A stretch of DNA of 64,000 nucleotides from Yamagishiella unicocca. Lineage: Eukaryota; Chlorophyta; Chlorophyceae; Chlamydomonadales; Volvocaceae. A model generated the notes under the pieces. The model made no database searches. It saw nothing but the letters and a program-made list of their open reading frames with translations, and was not told the DNA's origin. Positions 31,915 through 43,242 of the stretch are shown here, piece by piece. The position numbers were made by a program, and so were the translations under genes. Every line of letters starts with the position of its first letter. Within the stretch, counting starts at the first letter, position 1. The stretch spans positions 483,109 through 547,108 of the forward strand of contig BDSL01000074.1 of assembly GCA_003116995.1 (NCBI GenBank), read 5' to 3'.

Positions 31915-32640
31915 TCCCACCCGCTACCCCGGCCTCGCCCGTGGTACCAAGCCTAATGAGCTCCAGCACCGGGCATAACCACGGCTGGAGCAAAACGCAG
32001 CAAGAGCAGAGCCAGGCACCGCTCCTGCAGCAGACATAGGGCCGCTCTCACTGGCGGTAGCAGGTTGTACAGGGTTATACTGGTCGGGTGTCCGATATTG
32101 GCCTTCAAGCATGCCCCGTATGAAAGGGGTTGGTGTGTACATAGCCAAACAATGACCATATCACCATGGACACCGGTTCCGTGCGTAGACAGGTCGCGGT
32201 GGCAATATGTTCCACAAAACGGAAATGTATGGCCTCCTGGCACTGATCCATAATTGGATTAGATATGCTAGCTCACATTATCATTGTCAAATCCATGCTA
32301 CTAGATTTAGGGCACAACCCTACCAAGGATCGAACATGGGACCCACAGCTACGAAGAACGGTGCCTTATTCATTAACCATAGGATATTCGAAAAGCGTAA
32401 TTGTTACAAGCTCCTGAGAGTTTTGAACTTGCAGGACTTACTGCCCGAACCTAAGCCTTCACCTCGGGTACGTCTGCCGGCATCGCGAGCACAAAGGAAC
32501 CCGCTGCCGACGGGAGCCGAGCCGTCCCCGCGTCTGCGGCAGGAGCGGCGCATGGCCCTACTCTTGCTGCTGTCAGCTTTAGCCGTGCATATGCCTGGTG
32601 CTGGGGCTCATCAAGTTCGCTTCATCCGGTGGCCAGAAAA
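31915..32640 (+). mobile_element. Beta element, copy 4
   Basis: Uninterrupted beta, showing the empty sites for both insertions in copy 3. Degenerate tRNA-like sequence at 32316-32387 (-). Confidence 0.4.
32316..32387 (-). pseudogene. Degenerate tRNA-Arg-like sequence inside beta copy 4
   Basis: Same as 25283-25354. Confidence 0.55.
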
Positions 32641-33150
32641 TGAGGGCACCACCATGAGCGATCGAAATATATGTAGCGGCAGCCCAAAAGGGACGGACTT
32701 TGCAGCAGATCTTCCTGTACGGCACCCAGCGCACCGGTGCGTGGCATCCGGGCATGTGGGGCCTTAGTTTGTCATGGGTGCGGTGCGGCTGGGTTATTGT
32801 CTCCTACTATCTCGGCCTGTAACAGCTACTGACGCCCGTGTTACTAATACTAAATGGAACAGTTACCCGGGCCCTAAGCCACATTCACTTACTCGTCTCG
32901 AACATGTCAAGGCCCTGCATGTCGGGATGTCACTTTTCAGTGCGCTGGGTACCCTACAGAAGGGTCTGCTGCAAGTCCTATAGCTTTGAGCTGCCACTGC
33001 ATTTGCTGAACCCACGATAAGTGGACCGCCCATGGTAGTGTGCCCCTACCTCGGCCCGCCCCGGTACCGGACGAAGCGGCCCCAACGATTCCCAGCACCA
33101 GGCGTACACACGGCTGCAGCCGACCGCGGTGCGTGTAGGGCCACGTTCTG

Positions 33151-33386
33151 AGAGAGAGAGAGAGAGACCGCGTTACAGTGGCCGTAATATGTTGGGTTGG
33201 GGTCCGGGGCTCTCACCCGGTTGGCAGGGCCATACACGCCCCTGTTACGGAAGTCGCAGGTCCCCGTGCCAGTACTTCCGGTTACCCCCCCGGAAATGGG
33301 TGGCGGTTTGGGTGGGGGGGCCAGGACTTGAACTCTGGATCTCCTGCCGAGTAAGGCCGGGCTTTAGCAGCTAAGCTACCCACCCC
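33151..33386 (-). mobile_element. tRNA-headed SINE, copy D
   Basis: Complete SINE: head near 33381-33310 with A and B boxes, body, tail CCACTGTAACGCGGTC plus (TC)n at 33151-33166. Differs from the unit 1 copies by a few substitutions. Confidence 0.65.
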
Positions 33387-33387
33387 T

Positions 33388-33470
33388 TAAATTGTTGGGT
33401 TGGGGTCCGGGGCTCTCACCCGGTTGGCACCCGGTTGGCACCCGGTTGGCACCCGGTTGGCACCCGGTCT
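33388..33470 (-). repeat. Truncated SINE end with five 11-bp repeats
   Basis: A SINE 3' piece ends in tandem CACCCGGTTGG words (about 33417-33468), an expansion of a word that is single in the other SINE copies. Confidence 0.7.
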
Positions 33471-34289
33471 GAGAGAGAGAGAGAGACCGCGTTACAGTGG
33501 CCGCACGACAGGCGGCACCCGCCCTTATCCCGGCGGGAAAGCACTGCGGAAGAGACACGGAACCAAGGTCGGGTACGGGCAACAGCAGGCAAACAGCATC
33601 ATGCAAAGTTAGCACAAGCGACGGCAGGACACGGCCCCATGCAGGCCACCCTGACGCGTCAAAACCACCACAAAAGCCCCCATTGGCTCACCTGCCCATC
33701 ACCCGCACCACTCGTATCTCGAACCAGCAAAGGTGGCACCAGGAAAGAAAGAACGAAAGAACAAACAGCAGCCAAGGCAGGCTAGCTAGGGCGGCACGGC
33801 GCACATGAGCTGACCCCCGGTTACGAACAAAAATGGGTGGTCCACCCCCACGTCACCCCAGTCCTTGCGGGGCAAACCCAAGCCCGCAAAGTCCCGCAGC
33901 AAGGCCCAGAACTTAGCAAGGAGGCCAGAACGCATAGCAGCAGGGAGGGTGGTGCCGGAGAGCCGATGAGAGTGTATGTACCGGCGCGCCCACTCCATCG
34001 CGTTGAGCGCCGCCAACGCCACCACATCCCACACACACTGCAGCACAGTGGTCGGATCCGGCGACACACACAACCACACATGCTCACGCGTGACCCCGCA
34101 CCCACAGCAGACTTCCAGTTCATCCCAGAGCGGGCGGACGAGGGGGCAAGACCAAAAGTGATGCAAGCGCGGCGACTCGGCCACACCCGCTGCAGCGGGG
34201 TAACAGCCGCAAGCACACGGTTCGGGTGGGACCAGCGGGAGGTGAGAGGAGCCCGGCATGGGCACCCCGTCAACCGCCAGCCGCCAGCT
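33471..34289 (-). mobile_element. LINE-2 fragment, unit 4
   Basis: Minus-strand LINE-2: (TC)n tail at 33471-33486, 3' UTR, and the C-terminal coding relic 33786-34289, including CACGCYPAA and RLHHFWSCPLV. It is cut at a junction with gamma near 34289. Confidence 0.7.
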
Positions 34290-35121
34290 GTCTGAACTCG
34301 GGTCCCAACAGCTGTGTTGGTGTACAATCTGCATTATCTATAAGATATGCTTTTCATAGATCCTATGGCTTAATGGATAAAGCACCGGTCTACGAAGCCG
34401 GGGATTCCAAGTTCGATCCTTGGTAGGATCGCAGGGTGCACCATCAGATAGATATCGGCTACGTCCCTGTCGGTTTTAGCCATGTATGTGGCTCTACGTG
34501 GCCCTACGGGCAGAGGACGCTTACCCCTGGTGCAGGAGCTTGATGGCCTTGGCGTGTTTCGATCAAGGCAAAGGACAATATAAACACCTCATGCTACCAC
34601 CCAGTTCTACTTCCTGAGATAATGGCTGCTCTGGACTGCTACTTGGTGTCTTGGTGATTTGCCATGGGTGCGGCGCGGCTGGGTTTTTCGCCTCCTTCAG
34701 TGTCTGGCAATGTGCCCGGTAGGTGGCTCTGCCTTTTGGTTCGGAGCCCACTGTAACAAGTACTGATTTCCGCGGCCTGTAATAGCTACTAATCCCCGGG
34801 CCCTAAGCCACATTCACTTACTCGTCTCGAACATGTCAAGGCCCTGCATGTCGGCATGTCACTGATCAGTGGCTGGGTGCCCTACAGAAGTGTCTGCTGG
34901 AAGTCCTGCAGCTTTGAGCTGCCGCTGCACGTTGCTAAAACGTAATAAGTGTCCCTGCCCGTCCCTGCCTCGACCCCGTCCGGGGTGCCAGACGGAGCAG
35001 CCCCAGCGCCAGGCATACCATACGCACGCCTGGGGCTGAAACGGCTGGGCCAGTAAGGGCATGGTTGGTGAGGTTGGTGCCCCGCTGTATTCAGTATGTA
35101 CACTCCCATGACTAGCGGCCA
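34288..35121. repeat. Gamma segment, unit 4
   Basis: Copy of 26237-27070 containing the tRNA-Arg at 34359. Confidence 0.55.
34359..34431 (+). tRNA. tRNA-Arg (ACG), unit 4, second, with acceptor-stem change
   Basis: The second base is A instead of G (GATCCTA/TAGGATC), turning the G-U pair of the other five copies into a standard A-U pair. Everything else is identical. Confidence 0.85.
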
Positions 35122-35632
35122 GGCTCCCCCCCCTGAAAAGAAAAACCCGATATGGCGTTCGGTGGCTGGTATAGCCTCACGGAGTAGCTCACTACTTAGC
35201 CGGGCTCTGGCGGCCGCACGTTACGTACTTCCGTACGAGCTTCCAGGGTCGTTGTCGAGCTGCTGTGCTTATAGCCGCACGATCCGATCCCTCAAGCCGT
35301 CAGGTAGTAGTAGCTGTTACATTTGTCAGTTGCCAGGTGTCAGGAAGGGTGGGGAGGATTGCAAAGTGGCTTGGGAATTTATTGTGGCGGTACAAACAGT
35401 TGGTGGCAGGGTCTGGTTAAGAACGGCAGGGTCTTCAGATGGCAATTTCGCGGAAGGACGCAGTAGTTATCGGCCACTAGCAAAGCGTTCCAGGGTCCAT
35501 TCCAGCCTCTGGCAGAGCCAAGTTCGTGGGAAAATCCCTTGTCGGTCCAGCGGCGATGTCATGCCCTAGCACCTGTGGTTTCTTTTCCGCTCCAGGACGC
35601 GAATTCGCAGCGCGGTGGTTGGATTCTTGGGC
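35122..35632. repeat. Delta segment, unit 4 (right end of array)
   Basis: Matches 27071-27577 and stops abruptly at 35632, after which sequence is unique. This is the right border of the tandem array. Confidence 0.6.
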
Positions 35633-35827
35633 AGCGAAATCGCTTGCGTGTTTGCATGGATACCGGTCGACAACGAACATCCTAGGCTTCAATATTCGGC
35701 GAACTTGCATCTAACCACGATGTAGAAGCGATCACTGAAAAACATGCAGTTGAAGGTAGGATGGGCTAAGAGGTTTTTACCGCGCTGGGTTACCGCGCTG
35801 GGTTACAGCTATTGACTGTTGCCAAAA

Positions 35828-35943
35828 TGTGGTTTGCCTTTGTTCCGGTGCGCGTCGGTCTTTGTCTCCTCCGTCTTTCTCAGTGTCAGGCGATGTGCCC
35901 GATGGTTCTACCTCTTGGTCTGGAACCCACTGTAACCATTACA
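35828..35943 (+). mobile_element. Plus-strand LINE-1-type 3' end
   Basis: Ends with GTGTCAGGCGATGTGCCCG, a CTACC word, CTTGGTCTGGAACC and CACTGTAACCATTACA at 35943, followed by an AAAAAGG repeat. A short 5'-truncated insertion. Confidence 0.65.
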
Positions 35944-35956
35944 AAAAGGTAACAAA

Positions 35957-36422
35957 AAGGTACGGAGGGATGGCAACCCTTCCTAATCCGACCCCCCCCG
36001 CGCTCACAATCCGTTCAGGAAGTCCAATCCACGACAACGTAATCCTAATCCGCGAAGAACCGCATCCTAATCCGTGGCCACTGCAACCTAATCCGTGGCC
36101 ACTGCAACCTAATCCGTGGCCACTGCAACCTAATCCGTGGCCACTGCAACCCAATCCGTGGCCACTGCAACCCAATCCGTGGCCACTGCAACCCAATCCG
36201 GACCCACTGCAACCCAATCCGTGGCCACTGCAACCCAATCCGTGGCCACTGCAACCCAATCCGGACCCACGGCAACCCAATCCGAGGCCAACAGCATCCT
36301 AATCCATGACGCCTCTAATCTAATCCTGTGTCACCGCATGTTAATCCAAGCTCTCGGCATCCATATACCGTGAGCGGCCCGTTACCCCAATCCGCCTAGG
36401 TTGCCATCCCTCCTTGCCCAAA
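35957..36422. repeat. Minisatellite between 15-20-bp inverted repeats
   Basis: GGAGGGATGGCAACC near 35963 is repeated in inverted form near 36402-36416 (GGTTGCCATCCCTCC). Between them lies an AATCCN-rich region with the 21-bp array. It may be a small non-autonomous element carrying a minisatellite. Confidence 0.55.
36052..36295 (+). repeat. 21-bp minisatellite, about 11 units
   Basis: Unit AATCCGTGGCCACTGCAACC plus one pyrimidine, with GTGG/GACC/GAGG variants. Because 21 is a multiple of 3 the plus frame reads a 7-residue NPWPLQP repeat and the minus frame a Gly/Cys/Leu-rich repeat. I consider this non-coding. Confidence 0.85.
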
Positions 36423-37661
36423 GGTAATAGAGGGCCACGCCACCCGGATCCCGGGTGCCGTGGATTCCTCACTGATCAAACATGTAGGTTACCAGGGGGT
36501 TACCCTGTCATGCCCCACAGCAGGCATCACCTGTCGCCGACACCAGGTGTAACACTCGACCTGATGCTGGGTGGCGCGGGCGCGCGGCACCACAGCCCCG
36601 CGGACTGGCGCTGCTGGCAGGCGGGCTGCAGGTTACCAAGCTGCAGGGTCGCAAGTTCCAAACGTAAAGGCGGCGCTGACTGCGGCTGCGTCGACCTCGT
36701 GACCTATTCACGCAGCAAGGAGCCGCGGGCGTTCTTCAAGCGCGGTGTGTTACATTGTGTAGAAGCACAACCAGAACAACCAAGCAGAAGAACCACGCCG
36801 AGGAATGAGGCGTGGTTCCGCTAAGTACTCTGCGGCACCAACGGATTTGGTCAGAAGGGCCCTGCGCCCGACCTGAATCGCGAGATTCACACGTGTCCCC
36901 ATCGTTGTCGGAACGAGTGGAAACCGAATCCATGACGCAATCAATCCTAACAGCAACAGAGGCGCTGTAGCTACGGCAACAGCATACAAGCGGGAACGCA
37001 GATGTCCTGGCTCCGGAACCAGTGCCGGTGAAACGTACGTGCCGGCGCTGGGGCGTGGCAACCCATAGGGTCTCACACAGGGAACACGTTGCCAACCAGC
37101 TACACGTCGTCCATTAACTCTTCCCACCTCTGAAAGATGGCGGGATCATGAAAGGCGGTGCTGCGTGGCTCACTAAAGTCGGACGTCAGCCATGTTTGGG
37201 GGTGTTACAAGGACCCAATGGTTTGTTTGGAGGTTATAACGGCCCAGTTTGGTCTGTTTTTGCCCTCCTTGCATGGTAAACCTCAGTCCTCACGGCAGCT
37301 TGTTTGCGGACCGTCGATATCTACGGACAATGGGGGCACCCCCGGCATGATGCATCGAGGAGGTTCAGAGGCGCGCGGTGCGGGCGGTGCAGCGATAGTA
37401 ATCATCAACCGAGCGGGGCCGATGGTCGGCGTCCCAACTCCTCGCTCCCTGTAGTCCCCTGGTCGGATCCCGGCCAGCCGCAACCCCAATCCCGACCCCA
37501 ACCCCGACCCGACACCACACTCACGTCGCCTCGCTGCCAACCGCTGACGTCTGGATGCGATCACACTGAGTACGGCGGAGCGCAAGGCCGGCATTGTGTC
37601 GCGAACAGCCCCACCGCCTGGATGGGAAAGCCGACCACATAGGCGAGCCGGCCCCACCGAG
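36423..37661. other. No gene recognised
   Basis: Open frames up to 136 codons are present but show no domain or splice structure. A CAACCCCAATCCCGACCCC-type short repeat lies at about 37480-37515. Confidence 0.3.
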
Positions 37662-37690
37662 AGAGAGAGACCGCGTTACAGTGGCCGCAC
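37662..37690 (-). mobile_element. Tail-only LINE-2/SINE fragment
   Basis: Minus strand CCACTGTAACGCGGTC plus (TC)n; nothing of the element body is recognisable beyond it. Confidence 0.6.
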
Positions 37691-37754
37691 CGCCCACAAG
37701 GAAGGTCGTGAGGAAAGCACTTAAGGGGGAGTGACGGCTCTCATTGTGGGCATA

Positions 37755-37843
37755 GCACTAGTGGTATAGTGGTAGCATAGGTCCTTGCCATAGGAATACC
37801 AGGCAGAGCGGACCAGACCCGAGTTCGATTCTCGGCTAGTGCA
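37755..37843 (+). tRNA. tRNA-Gly (GCC) with an 18-nt intron
   Basis: Acceptor GCACTAG/CTAGTGC with discriminator A; D arm TGGTATAGTGGTAGC type; anticodon stem GGTCC (37780-37784) and GGACC (37810-37814); anticodon GCC at 37787-37789; T arm CCGAG TTCGATT CTCGG. The 18-nt intron (37791-37808) follows A37, the canonical place for nuclear tRNA introns, and contains GGC able to pair with the anticodon. The mature length is 71 nt, usual for tRNA-Gly. This is the best-supported ordinary nuclear tRNA gene in the window. Confidence 0.9.
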
Positions 37844-37859
37844 GATATATTATCTATAT

Positions 37860-38461
37860 TTACTGCGGTACTTGTTCATGAGATGAAGTATCAAATGTAT
37901 CTTTTGGTGTTCCCTTCAGAGGCCCCCGCCACCGATCCGGGCCTGGTACCCACGAGCATTCCAGGCCGAAGGGGGTGGGAGCTGGCCCCAACGCTCGCAT
38001 GCATGGGAGAGCCACCCACACCGGCAGTACTTCATCAGGCTTCAACTTATAGTTACGCTGCTGCCCCGAGGCCCTCGAATACTTGAGGACATCTGCACCG
38101 ACTGAATCACTGATCACCACCTCCGCATCGTCTGCAAACTGCACTGCCGGTTTGACCCCAGCCGCGCTTGGCTTCAGTCGGACACCCACTCCTCAGTGCT
38201 GCAGCCAACACAGGATTGCCTGTGCAGCAAACAAATGCAATAGGGGCGCTCACAGGCATCCCTGCTTAACGCCGGCCTTGATTTGTGCACGGCTGTTACA
38301 GTAACTACTACCCGTACTACTTCATTGTCGACTGCAAACTGCATTGCAGCGCGTGGTAATTGGGCCCTCACCTGCTGGTGTAAGCCGTGTGCCAACCCCA
38401 CGGTGCTGTAACCAGCAGAGCGCGGCCTGAGCAGTAATACAGCATTAGTGCTGGCAGGCAC
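37860..38461 (-). pseudogene. Decayed LINE reverse transcriptase fragment
   Basis: The minus strand contains GVRLKPSAAGVKPAVQFADD and then AEVVISDS, the LINE RT active-site box in its F-A-D-D form. Upstream, in shifted frames, is a SAPIAFVCCTGNPVLAAAL-like stretch, where a normal RT has the G-x-P-L-S-P-x-L-Y segment. At least one frameshift separates the pieces. It is the only piece of LINE RT catalytic core in the window; its family relation to LINE-1 or LINE-2 is unknown. Confidence 0.6.
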
Positions 38462-40788
38462 CCCTGCCGTGCCCCTGCCGTACCCCCGCCTCTAGAGACA
38501 CCAGGCGGCAGGACTTATGCCCAGCTGAAGTTGAAAGGGTTTTTCACCTACTACAGTACCCCACAGAACCGGATGACACCTTTACCATATGCCTCCAGAT
38601 TCCTTCTTGCAGGTTGCTGCTTGCTGCGGAAGATTATTAACACGTTTTGGAGCCCATGGTGAGGTTTTGGTTACATATGTTAAAGTGGCCAGGCCAGTAG
38701 TTGCAATAGGCGCGGAACCCAGCTACGTCTTTCAAATACGTGCCGTGGATCCGTTTGCTGCGTCCCTGTAGTAGTGCAAAGCGCCTCTTGCACGGCATTT
38801 CCCGCGTATTAACCAATTGACCCTTACGATATGGTTTTGATCGATCATTTCGCTTATGACAAATTTACGTATCGCCAGGTTTGATTGAACTTTGCCAGTG
38901 CTGGACCATGGATGTGCACTTAAGAAAATAAAACGGAGAAACAGCCGCAGCACGTCCGCGAGCCCAACCTACGCAAGAGCAGGTTGCGAGGGGCTACAAG
39001 TGCACAAGTTCACTCCGGAAACAAGTTACTTCCCACCTATAGGGTAGCACAAATCACATACAAGTTCCAGTCCTACCAAGTTCCGAGACACCCACCACAC
39101 CCAAATCCAGACCTCCACGGTCGTTTCATCCGCGTACGAGAACTGTTAAGCCAGCTTGGAAGGAGCTAAGCCAGCCCTCCCCAATCCCAACAACACCTCA
39201 GACGACGTGTCATCTTGCTCCCTAGCGCCTAGCATGCATCTGCGTCACGTAAGCGGCGGCGGGTCATGTTCGCACCACCGGCAGCCCTAGAACGCTAATC
39301 GCAGCTCCGACAGATGCTCGCAGGTTAAAAACTTGGTGGCGCCGCGTTCCAGCGACGCAGTCGCGTGCGACACATGAATGCATTGTTCTCTCTCGACTAC
39401 CACACCAGGCTAGAACGCGCGGGAATAAATACGTCGGGCAAGTCAACGAGGATTTGGGGGATGGCATAGCCCGTCATATCCTTGGCTGCGCTTGGTTGGC
39501 TTCAACCTGGTAGTTAGGGGTGAATCAATGCAGCCATTGCCCATGCTCCATGTGATAGGAACACGTCCCCCCAGCATCCCCCTGCGCGCGCCTCCAAGAT
39601 AGCTCTCATCATCACCATCGACATGCATGACAGCATCCTGCCTCTGTTCCCTCCCTCCACAACGATGCCCACTCTGGCGACAGGCCTGCTGCGAATAGCC
39701 GCCACCACTTACGAGTTACCACCCATAAGTAGCGGCGGCGGTGCCACCAAATGCGTATTACCCTCCACCCCTCCAGCCGCCCAGCGCCCCTTTTCGTGCA
39801 ACAGGTGGGTGGCCGACAACGCTACGACGAGCGGACATCATTTGCGACGTCGACCCGATACGTGAACAACCACATCAATGGCAGCAACCCCAACCGCAAC
39901 ATGCATTGCAATCCTATCCTACCCAGACATGCACACACGCACGTACGATACATGCATACACACACATCACCACAGAACACATGGCCAAAACAAAACACAC
40001 ACGGATCTATCCCGACCTTTCCCCCACGCGTGCGGCCACCCATGGCACGGCGATGACGTTATCGCCAAGGATCAGAAACATTTGGGAGGTATGGTATTGA
40101 GGTATGCTGGATAGCGCTGCTCGGGCAGGGGATGTGTGTTTCGTGTTCCTCCACTACGTAAGACGCACCAGAAGGTTTCCGCCAGCCCCAACCCCCAGAT
40201 CGAAAACCCCCAAACCCTAAAAGCGGCACCGTACGGCGTCCGCACGTGCCGCAACGAACCGGTGGAGCTACTTGTGGGCCCCCGCCGGCACACGGCTGTG
40301 CTGACGCAACTGCTTCGATGCGTAACGCCCTCTCAACGCTGACCCCCCCCCCAACTTGCCCCCCGCCCCTCCCCCCGCCACACTTCATGTCGCTCACGGC
40401 TCAGTGCTCACTGCAACCACCGTACTGCACGTCCACATTCGATGCGGCGGTTGCTATTGGAGATCCCCGTAAGCTTAATGGGGATCCGGATAAGCTCTGC
40501 CCAAAAGGAGGCCAGACGCCGCCGCTTGTGGGCCACTGGTAGGCCCGTTGCCGCGGCAGTAGCCCGATCCCCAGCTGCTGCCCAGCGTCCCACCAGGACC
40601 TCTCAAACTCCCGCCGGCAGCCTCCCTGCAGCGCTGCCCCACATCCCCTCGAGGAGAGCGTCCCCACGGACAGCTCGCTTTCCGTCAGCAGGGGCAGGTG
40701 GCACCTTAGGTAGCGGCGGTGTTACTGCCGCTGCTGTTGGTTTCGGAGCTCATGTCAGTGTTGCCGCCGCTGCGGTTGGTTTCGGGGC
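38462..40788. other. Unassigned; right part probably 3' UTR of the gene at 40789-42260
   Basis: No domain-bearing frame was found. CA-rich sequence occurs near 39925-40005. The 190-codon plus frame (40442-41014) runs antisense to the gene and is a shadow of its Ala/Pro-rich tail. Confidence 0.35.
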
Positions 40789-42260
40789 TCACGTCGACGT
40801 CGCGGCGGCTGCGGCTGCCGGCGGCGGCACGGGTGCCGTGGCAGGCGCCTCCTCCTCTGGCGGAGGTGCTGGGAGTACGGCAGGCGCCAAGACCGGCGGC
40901 GGTGCCGATACGACCGGCGCCGCCGCTGGCGGCGGCGGCGGTACGGCAGGCGGAGGTGCAGCCCAGGCGACCGATCCCGCCCCATTCCGCGGCGACGTCG
41001 CAGCCCCAGAGTAAGCGGGCTCCGCGTCGACCTTGTTAACCCTCGTGCAGGTGAGGCAGCCGCAGCAGCACAGCAGCAGAATGATGAAGATGATGCCGCC
41101 GATCGTTGCGCCGACCGACACGCCGATAACACCCGCCCGCGAGAGGTGGTGGTCGTCGTCGTGGTGGTCCTCGTGGACGGGCTGTGGCGGCGGGGCGGGG
41201 CACAGCGCCGACGGCGGGGTGCTGCGCGTACAGACTGTGGCCACGGCAACAGTGGGGAGGGCAGGGGCTCGGTTTGGCCTTGGACTCTGGGGCAATTGGG
41301 GGTCGTACGGCGAGCAGTACATAGCGCAAGGCAGGTGGGCGAAGGTGGCGGGCTATGTGGTACGATGACGTGGCGAATGGTATGGCTGGCGGGCGGCACG
41401 TGGTTCGTACGGCATGCCGGGGGAGCAGCGCTCACGTTGCGCTGGCTGTAGTACGACGACCTCATTGGCGGATGATTCTGTGATGGCGCCCCAGCGCTCG
41501 GTGAAGCGAGTGCTGGCCTGGATGCTGACGGTGAAGGCGGCGGCGGTGGCGGCGGCGATCTGCGACGCGGTCTGCCAGGGGCAGAGGCGGAGAGGGGGAG
41601 AGGCGGAAAGGGGGACAGATGGAGAGGGAAAGACGCGGTGCACGTCCGGGATCGCGAACGGAAACGGAAAGCGAGGTGCTGGCAACCTGGACTGCATTTT
41701 TTGCGGCAAAGCACGGCCGCTGGGGGGTTGCTTGGTCCTGCGTTGGCAGCCCGTTGAGACGCAGCTTCCAGAAGGCACCCACCCAACCTACCTGAACAAT
41801 GTCGGCGTTCCTTGGGAAAGAGACTTCATACCCCGCCACCACGGAACCGCAGACCAGGCTGTTCACGACGATGTAGTCGTTGGGCACCTGCCGTATGTAC
41901 ACGTCGTACACGCAAAGATTGTGGGAGGCGCAGCAGGGAAGTCGTTAGCGATAGGGAAGGCAGTCCTGGACACCCGACCCAAGTCGAATACGCGTACCCT
42001 ACGCAAAAGGGCAGGGCTGCGTCTTACGAGTCCCCGTACTGCGCCGGCCTCCTCCGTTTCCTCCCCATCATCAGCAGCCCCCGTATGTACGAACATACCG
42101 ACAGGATCCTTGCGAGCTCCTTCAAAAGGTCATCTTGCAGTGCCGCACCGTCGGAGGACAATAATCGGCAGTCAGCGGCAATTGTGACGCTGCCATTGAA
42201 CCGGGCGACGATCGCGTCTGCGCAAACCAGCAACAGCAGCAAAAGAAAACTGCATGTCAA
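40789..42260 (-). CDS. Probable type I membrane protein with an algal extracellular repeat domain (4 exons)
   Basis: Proposed exons (minus strand): 42260-42099, 41887-41792, 41571-41436, 41234-40789; donors GTATGT, GTAGGT, GTGAGC; acceptors GGCAG, GGCAG, CACAG; phases 0, 0, 1 all match, giving 279 residues. The N-terminus has a hydrophobic leader (SFLLLLLLVCADA). Then FNGSVTIAADC ... LLKELARILS joins VPNDYIVVNSLVCGSVVAGY, and exon 3 adds an Ala-rich helix; this 'LA..L.V....V.V.SV..GSVV' pattern is recurrent in secreted volvocine proteins. A transmembrane helix (GVIGVSVGATIGGIIFIILL), a Cys cluster and a Pro/Ala-rich cytosolic tail follow. The start is uncertain: the leader frame opens with TTG at 42260, and a real ATG (42255) is one base out of frame, so there may be an upstream exon or a one-base sequence error. 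Confidence 0.6.
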
Positions 42261-43242
42261 GGTAGTATAATGGGTTGGAAGAAACCGGCTTGCACGAAGC
42301 CAACGGACTGGGGACGGAGGCGGTCAGGCGGTCGGATGCGTTGTGGTGTATTTGGGTCGGTCGGGTATCGATGAAAAAGGCGCTTAACAGCATGTTTAAG
42401 TGGTACTAATTGATGTAACGCAGAGTCTGATGTGACCAGAAGCAGCAAGCCGTAGGGCCACTGGGTAGGGCTAGTGGAATCTACGACGTCGGAACTTAGG
42501 AGTTTAAGTGCCAGTCATTGTCAGCAGTTTACGTACTAAAGTCGCCTTAGCCTAAGGCTTGGTCCCAGACGCGAAAGGCACAAGTAAAATTGGCGCAAGT
42601 AGGACCAGTTGATTGCCCGCCACAAGTGCCCTATGGATAATGAGGAATGCTTTATACTAACCTGAAGCAACTCGTGATAACATCCAGGCGAAGAAGAGGG
42701 ATAATACCAACCGAAGCGTAGCCATGGACATGCGACGTCCAAAAGGCAGGGCGGGTAAACACATGACGATGTATTACAAAACAACTATTTAGGAACTTCT
42801 TGAAGTAGCATACAGTTAGGGGCTGGGGGAATATGCGCGGATTGCCCGCGGTCGACTGTACAGGTATGTACGAATGGTTGTACGAGTGACTGTACGTGGG
42901 CCTCGAGCCCGCAACACATACAAGGCTATGCGAAGGCAAGACATTTATGTGAGTAGCCCAGGGGCTCTCTCACGTAATACGCCGGTGTACGTATCTAAGT
43001 GCCAAAGACGGGAACCGTCTTCTTCGTGAAGCAGATGATCGTGTAAATATGTTATTTTCGGTTTTATATGCGTGGATGGGAGAGCGTGTGGACGATGGGA
43101 TCTATCGCGTGCTGTCCTGGACTGGACGACTGGCCTTAGCGTACAGTACCTGTACCTGCTGGGATGTCATTATTGTGGGGAACCCGCGCGCTGTTGTGCA
43201 TACCGTCAGGCTCCAACTTGTCATCTCGTCCTGGGGCCCCTA
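42261..43242. other. No gene recognised (possible promoter of the preceding gene)
   Basis: Lower GC than the surroundings; short frames only. No repeats shared with the rest of the window were noticed. Confidence 0.3.

Larger units (their letters stand above)
4425..35632 (+). repeat. Tandem array of four composite 6-10 kb units
   Basis: The order LINE 3' end (+), alpha element, tRNA-Arg, beta element, [gamma in units 3-4], delta, LINE-1 (-) recurs four times, starting near 4425, 11380, 21172 and 29412. Long collinear blocks keep a constant offset: 4611-6836 with 11754-13979 (7,143 bp), 7526 to about 10255 with 17321 to about 20050 (9,795 bp), and 26237-27577 with 34288-35628 (8,051 bp). Unit 4 breaks off at 35632, before LINE-1. 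The array is made of transposon debris plus tRNA-Arg sequences; no ordinary protein gene is inside it. Confidence 0.8.

Noticed and set aside
36052..36295. Repeat protein (NPWPLQP) gene
   Set aside because: Open frame is a by-product of a 21-bp unit; no start, no conserved flanks, and the minus strand is also open.
40442..41014. 190-codon plus-strand ORF
   Set aside because: Antisense to the Pro/Ala-rich tail of the four-exon gene; composition-driven.
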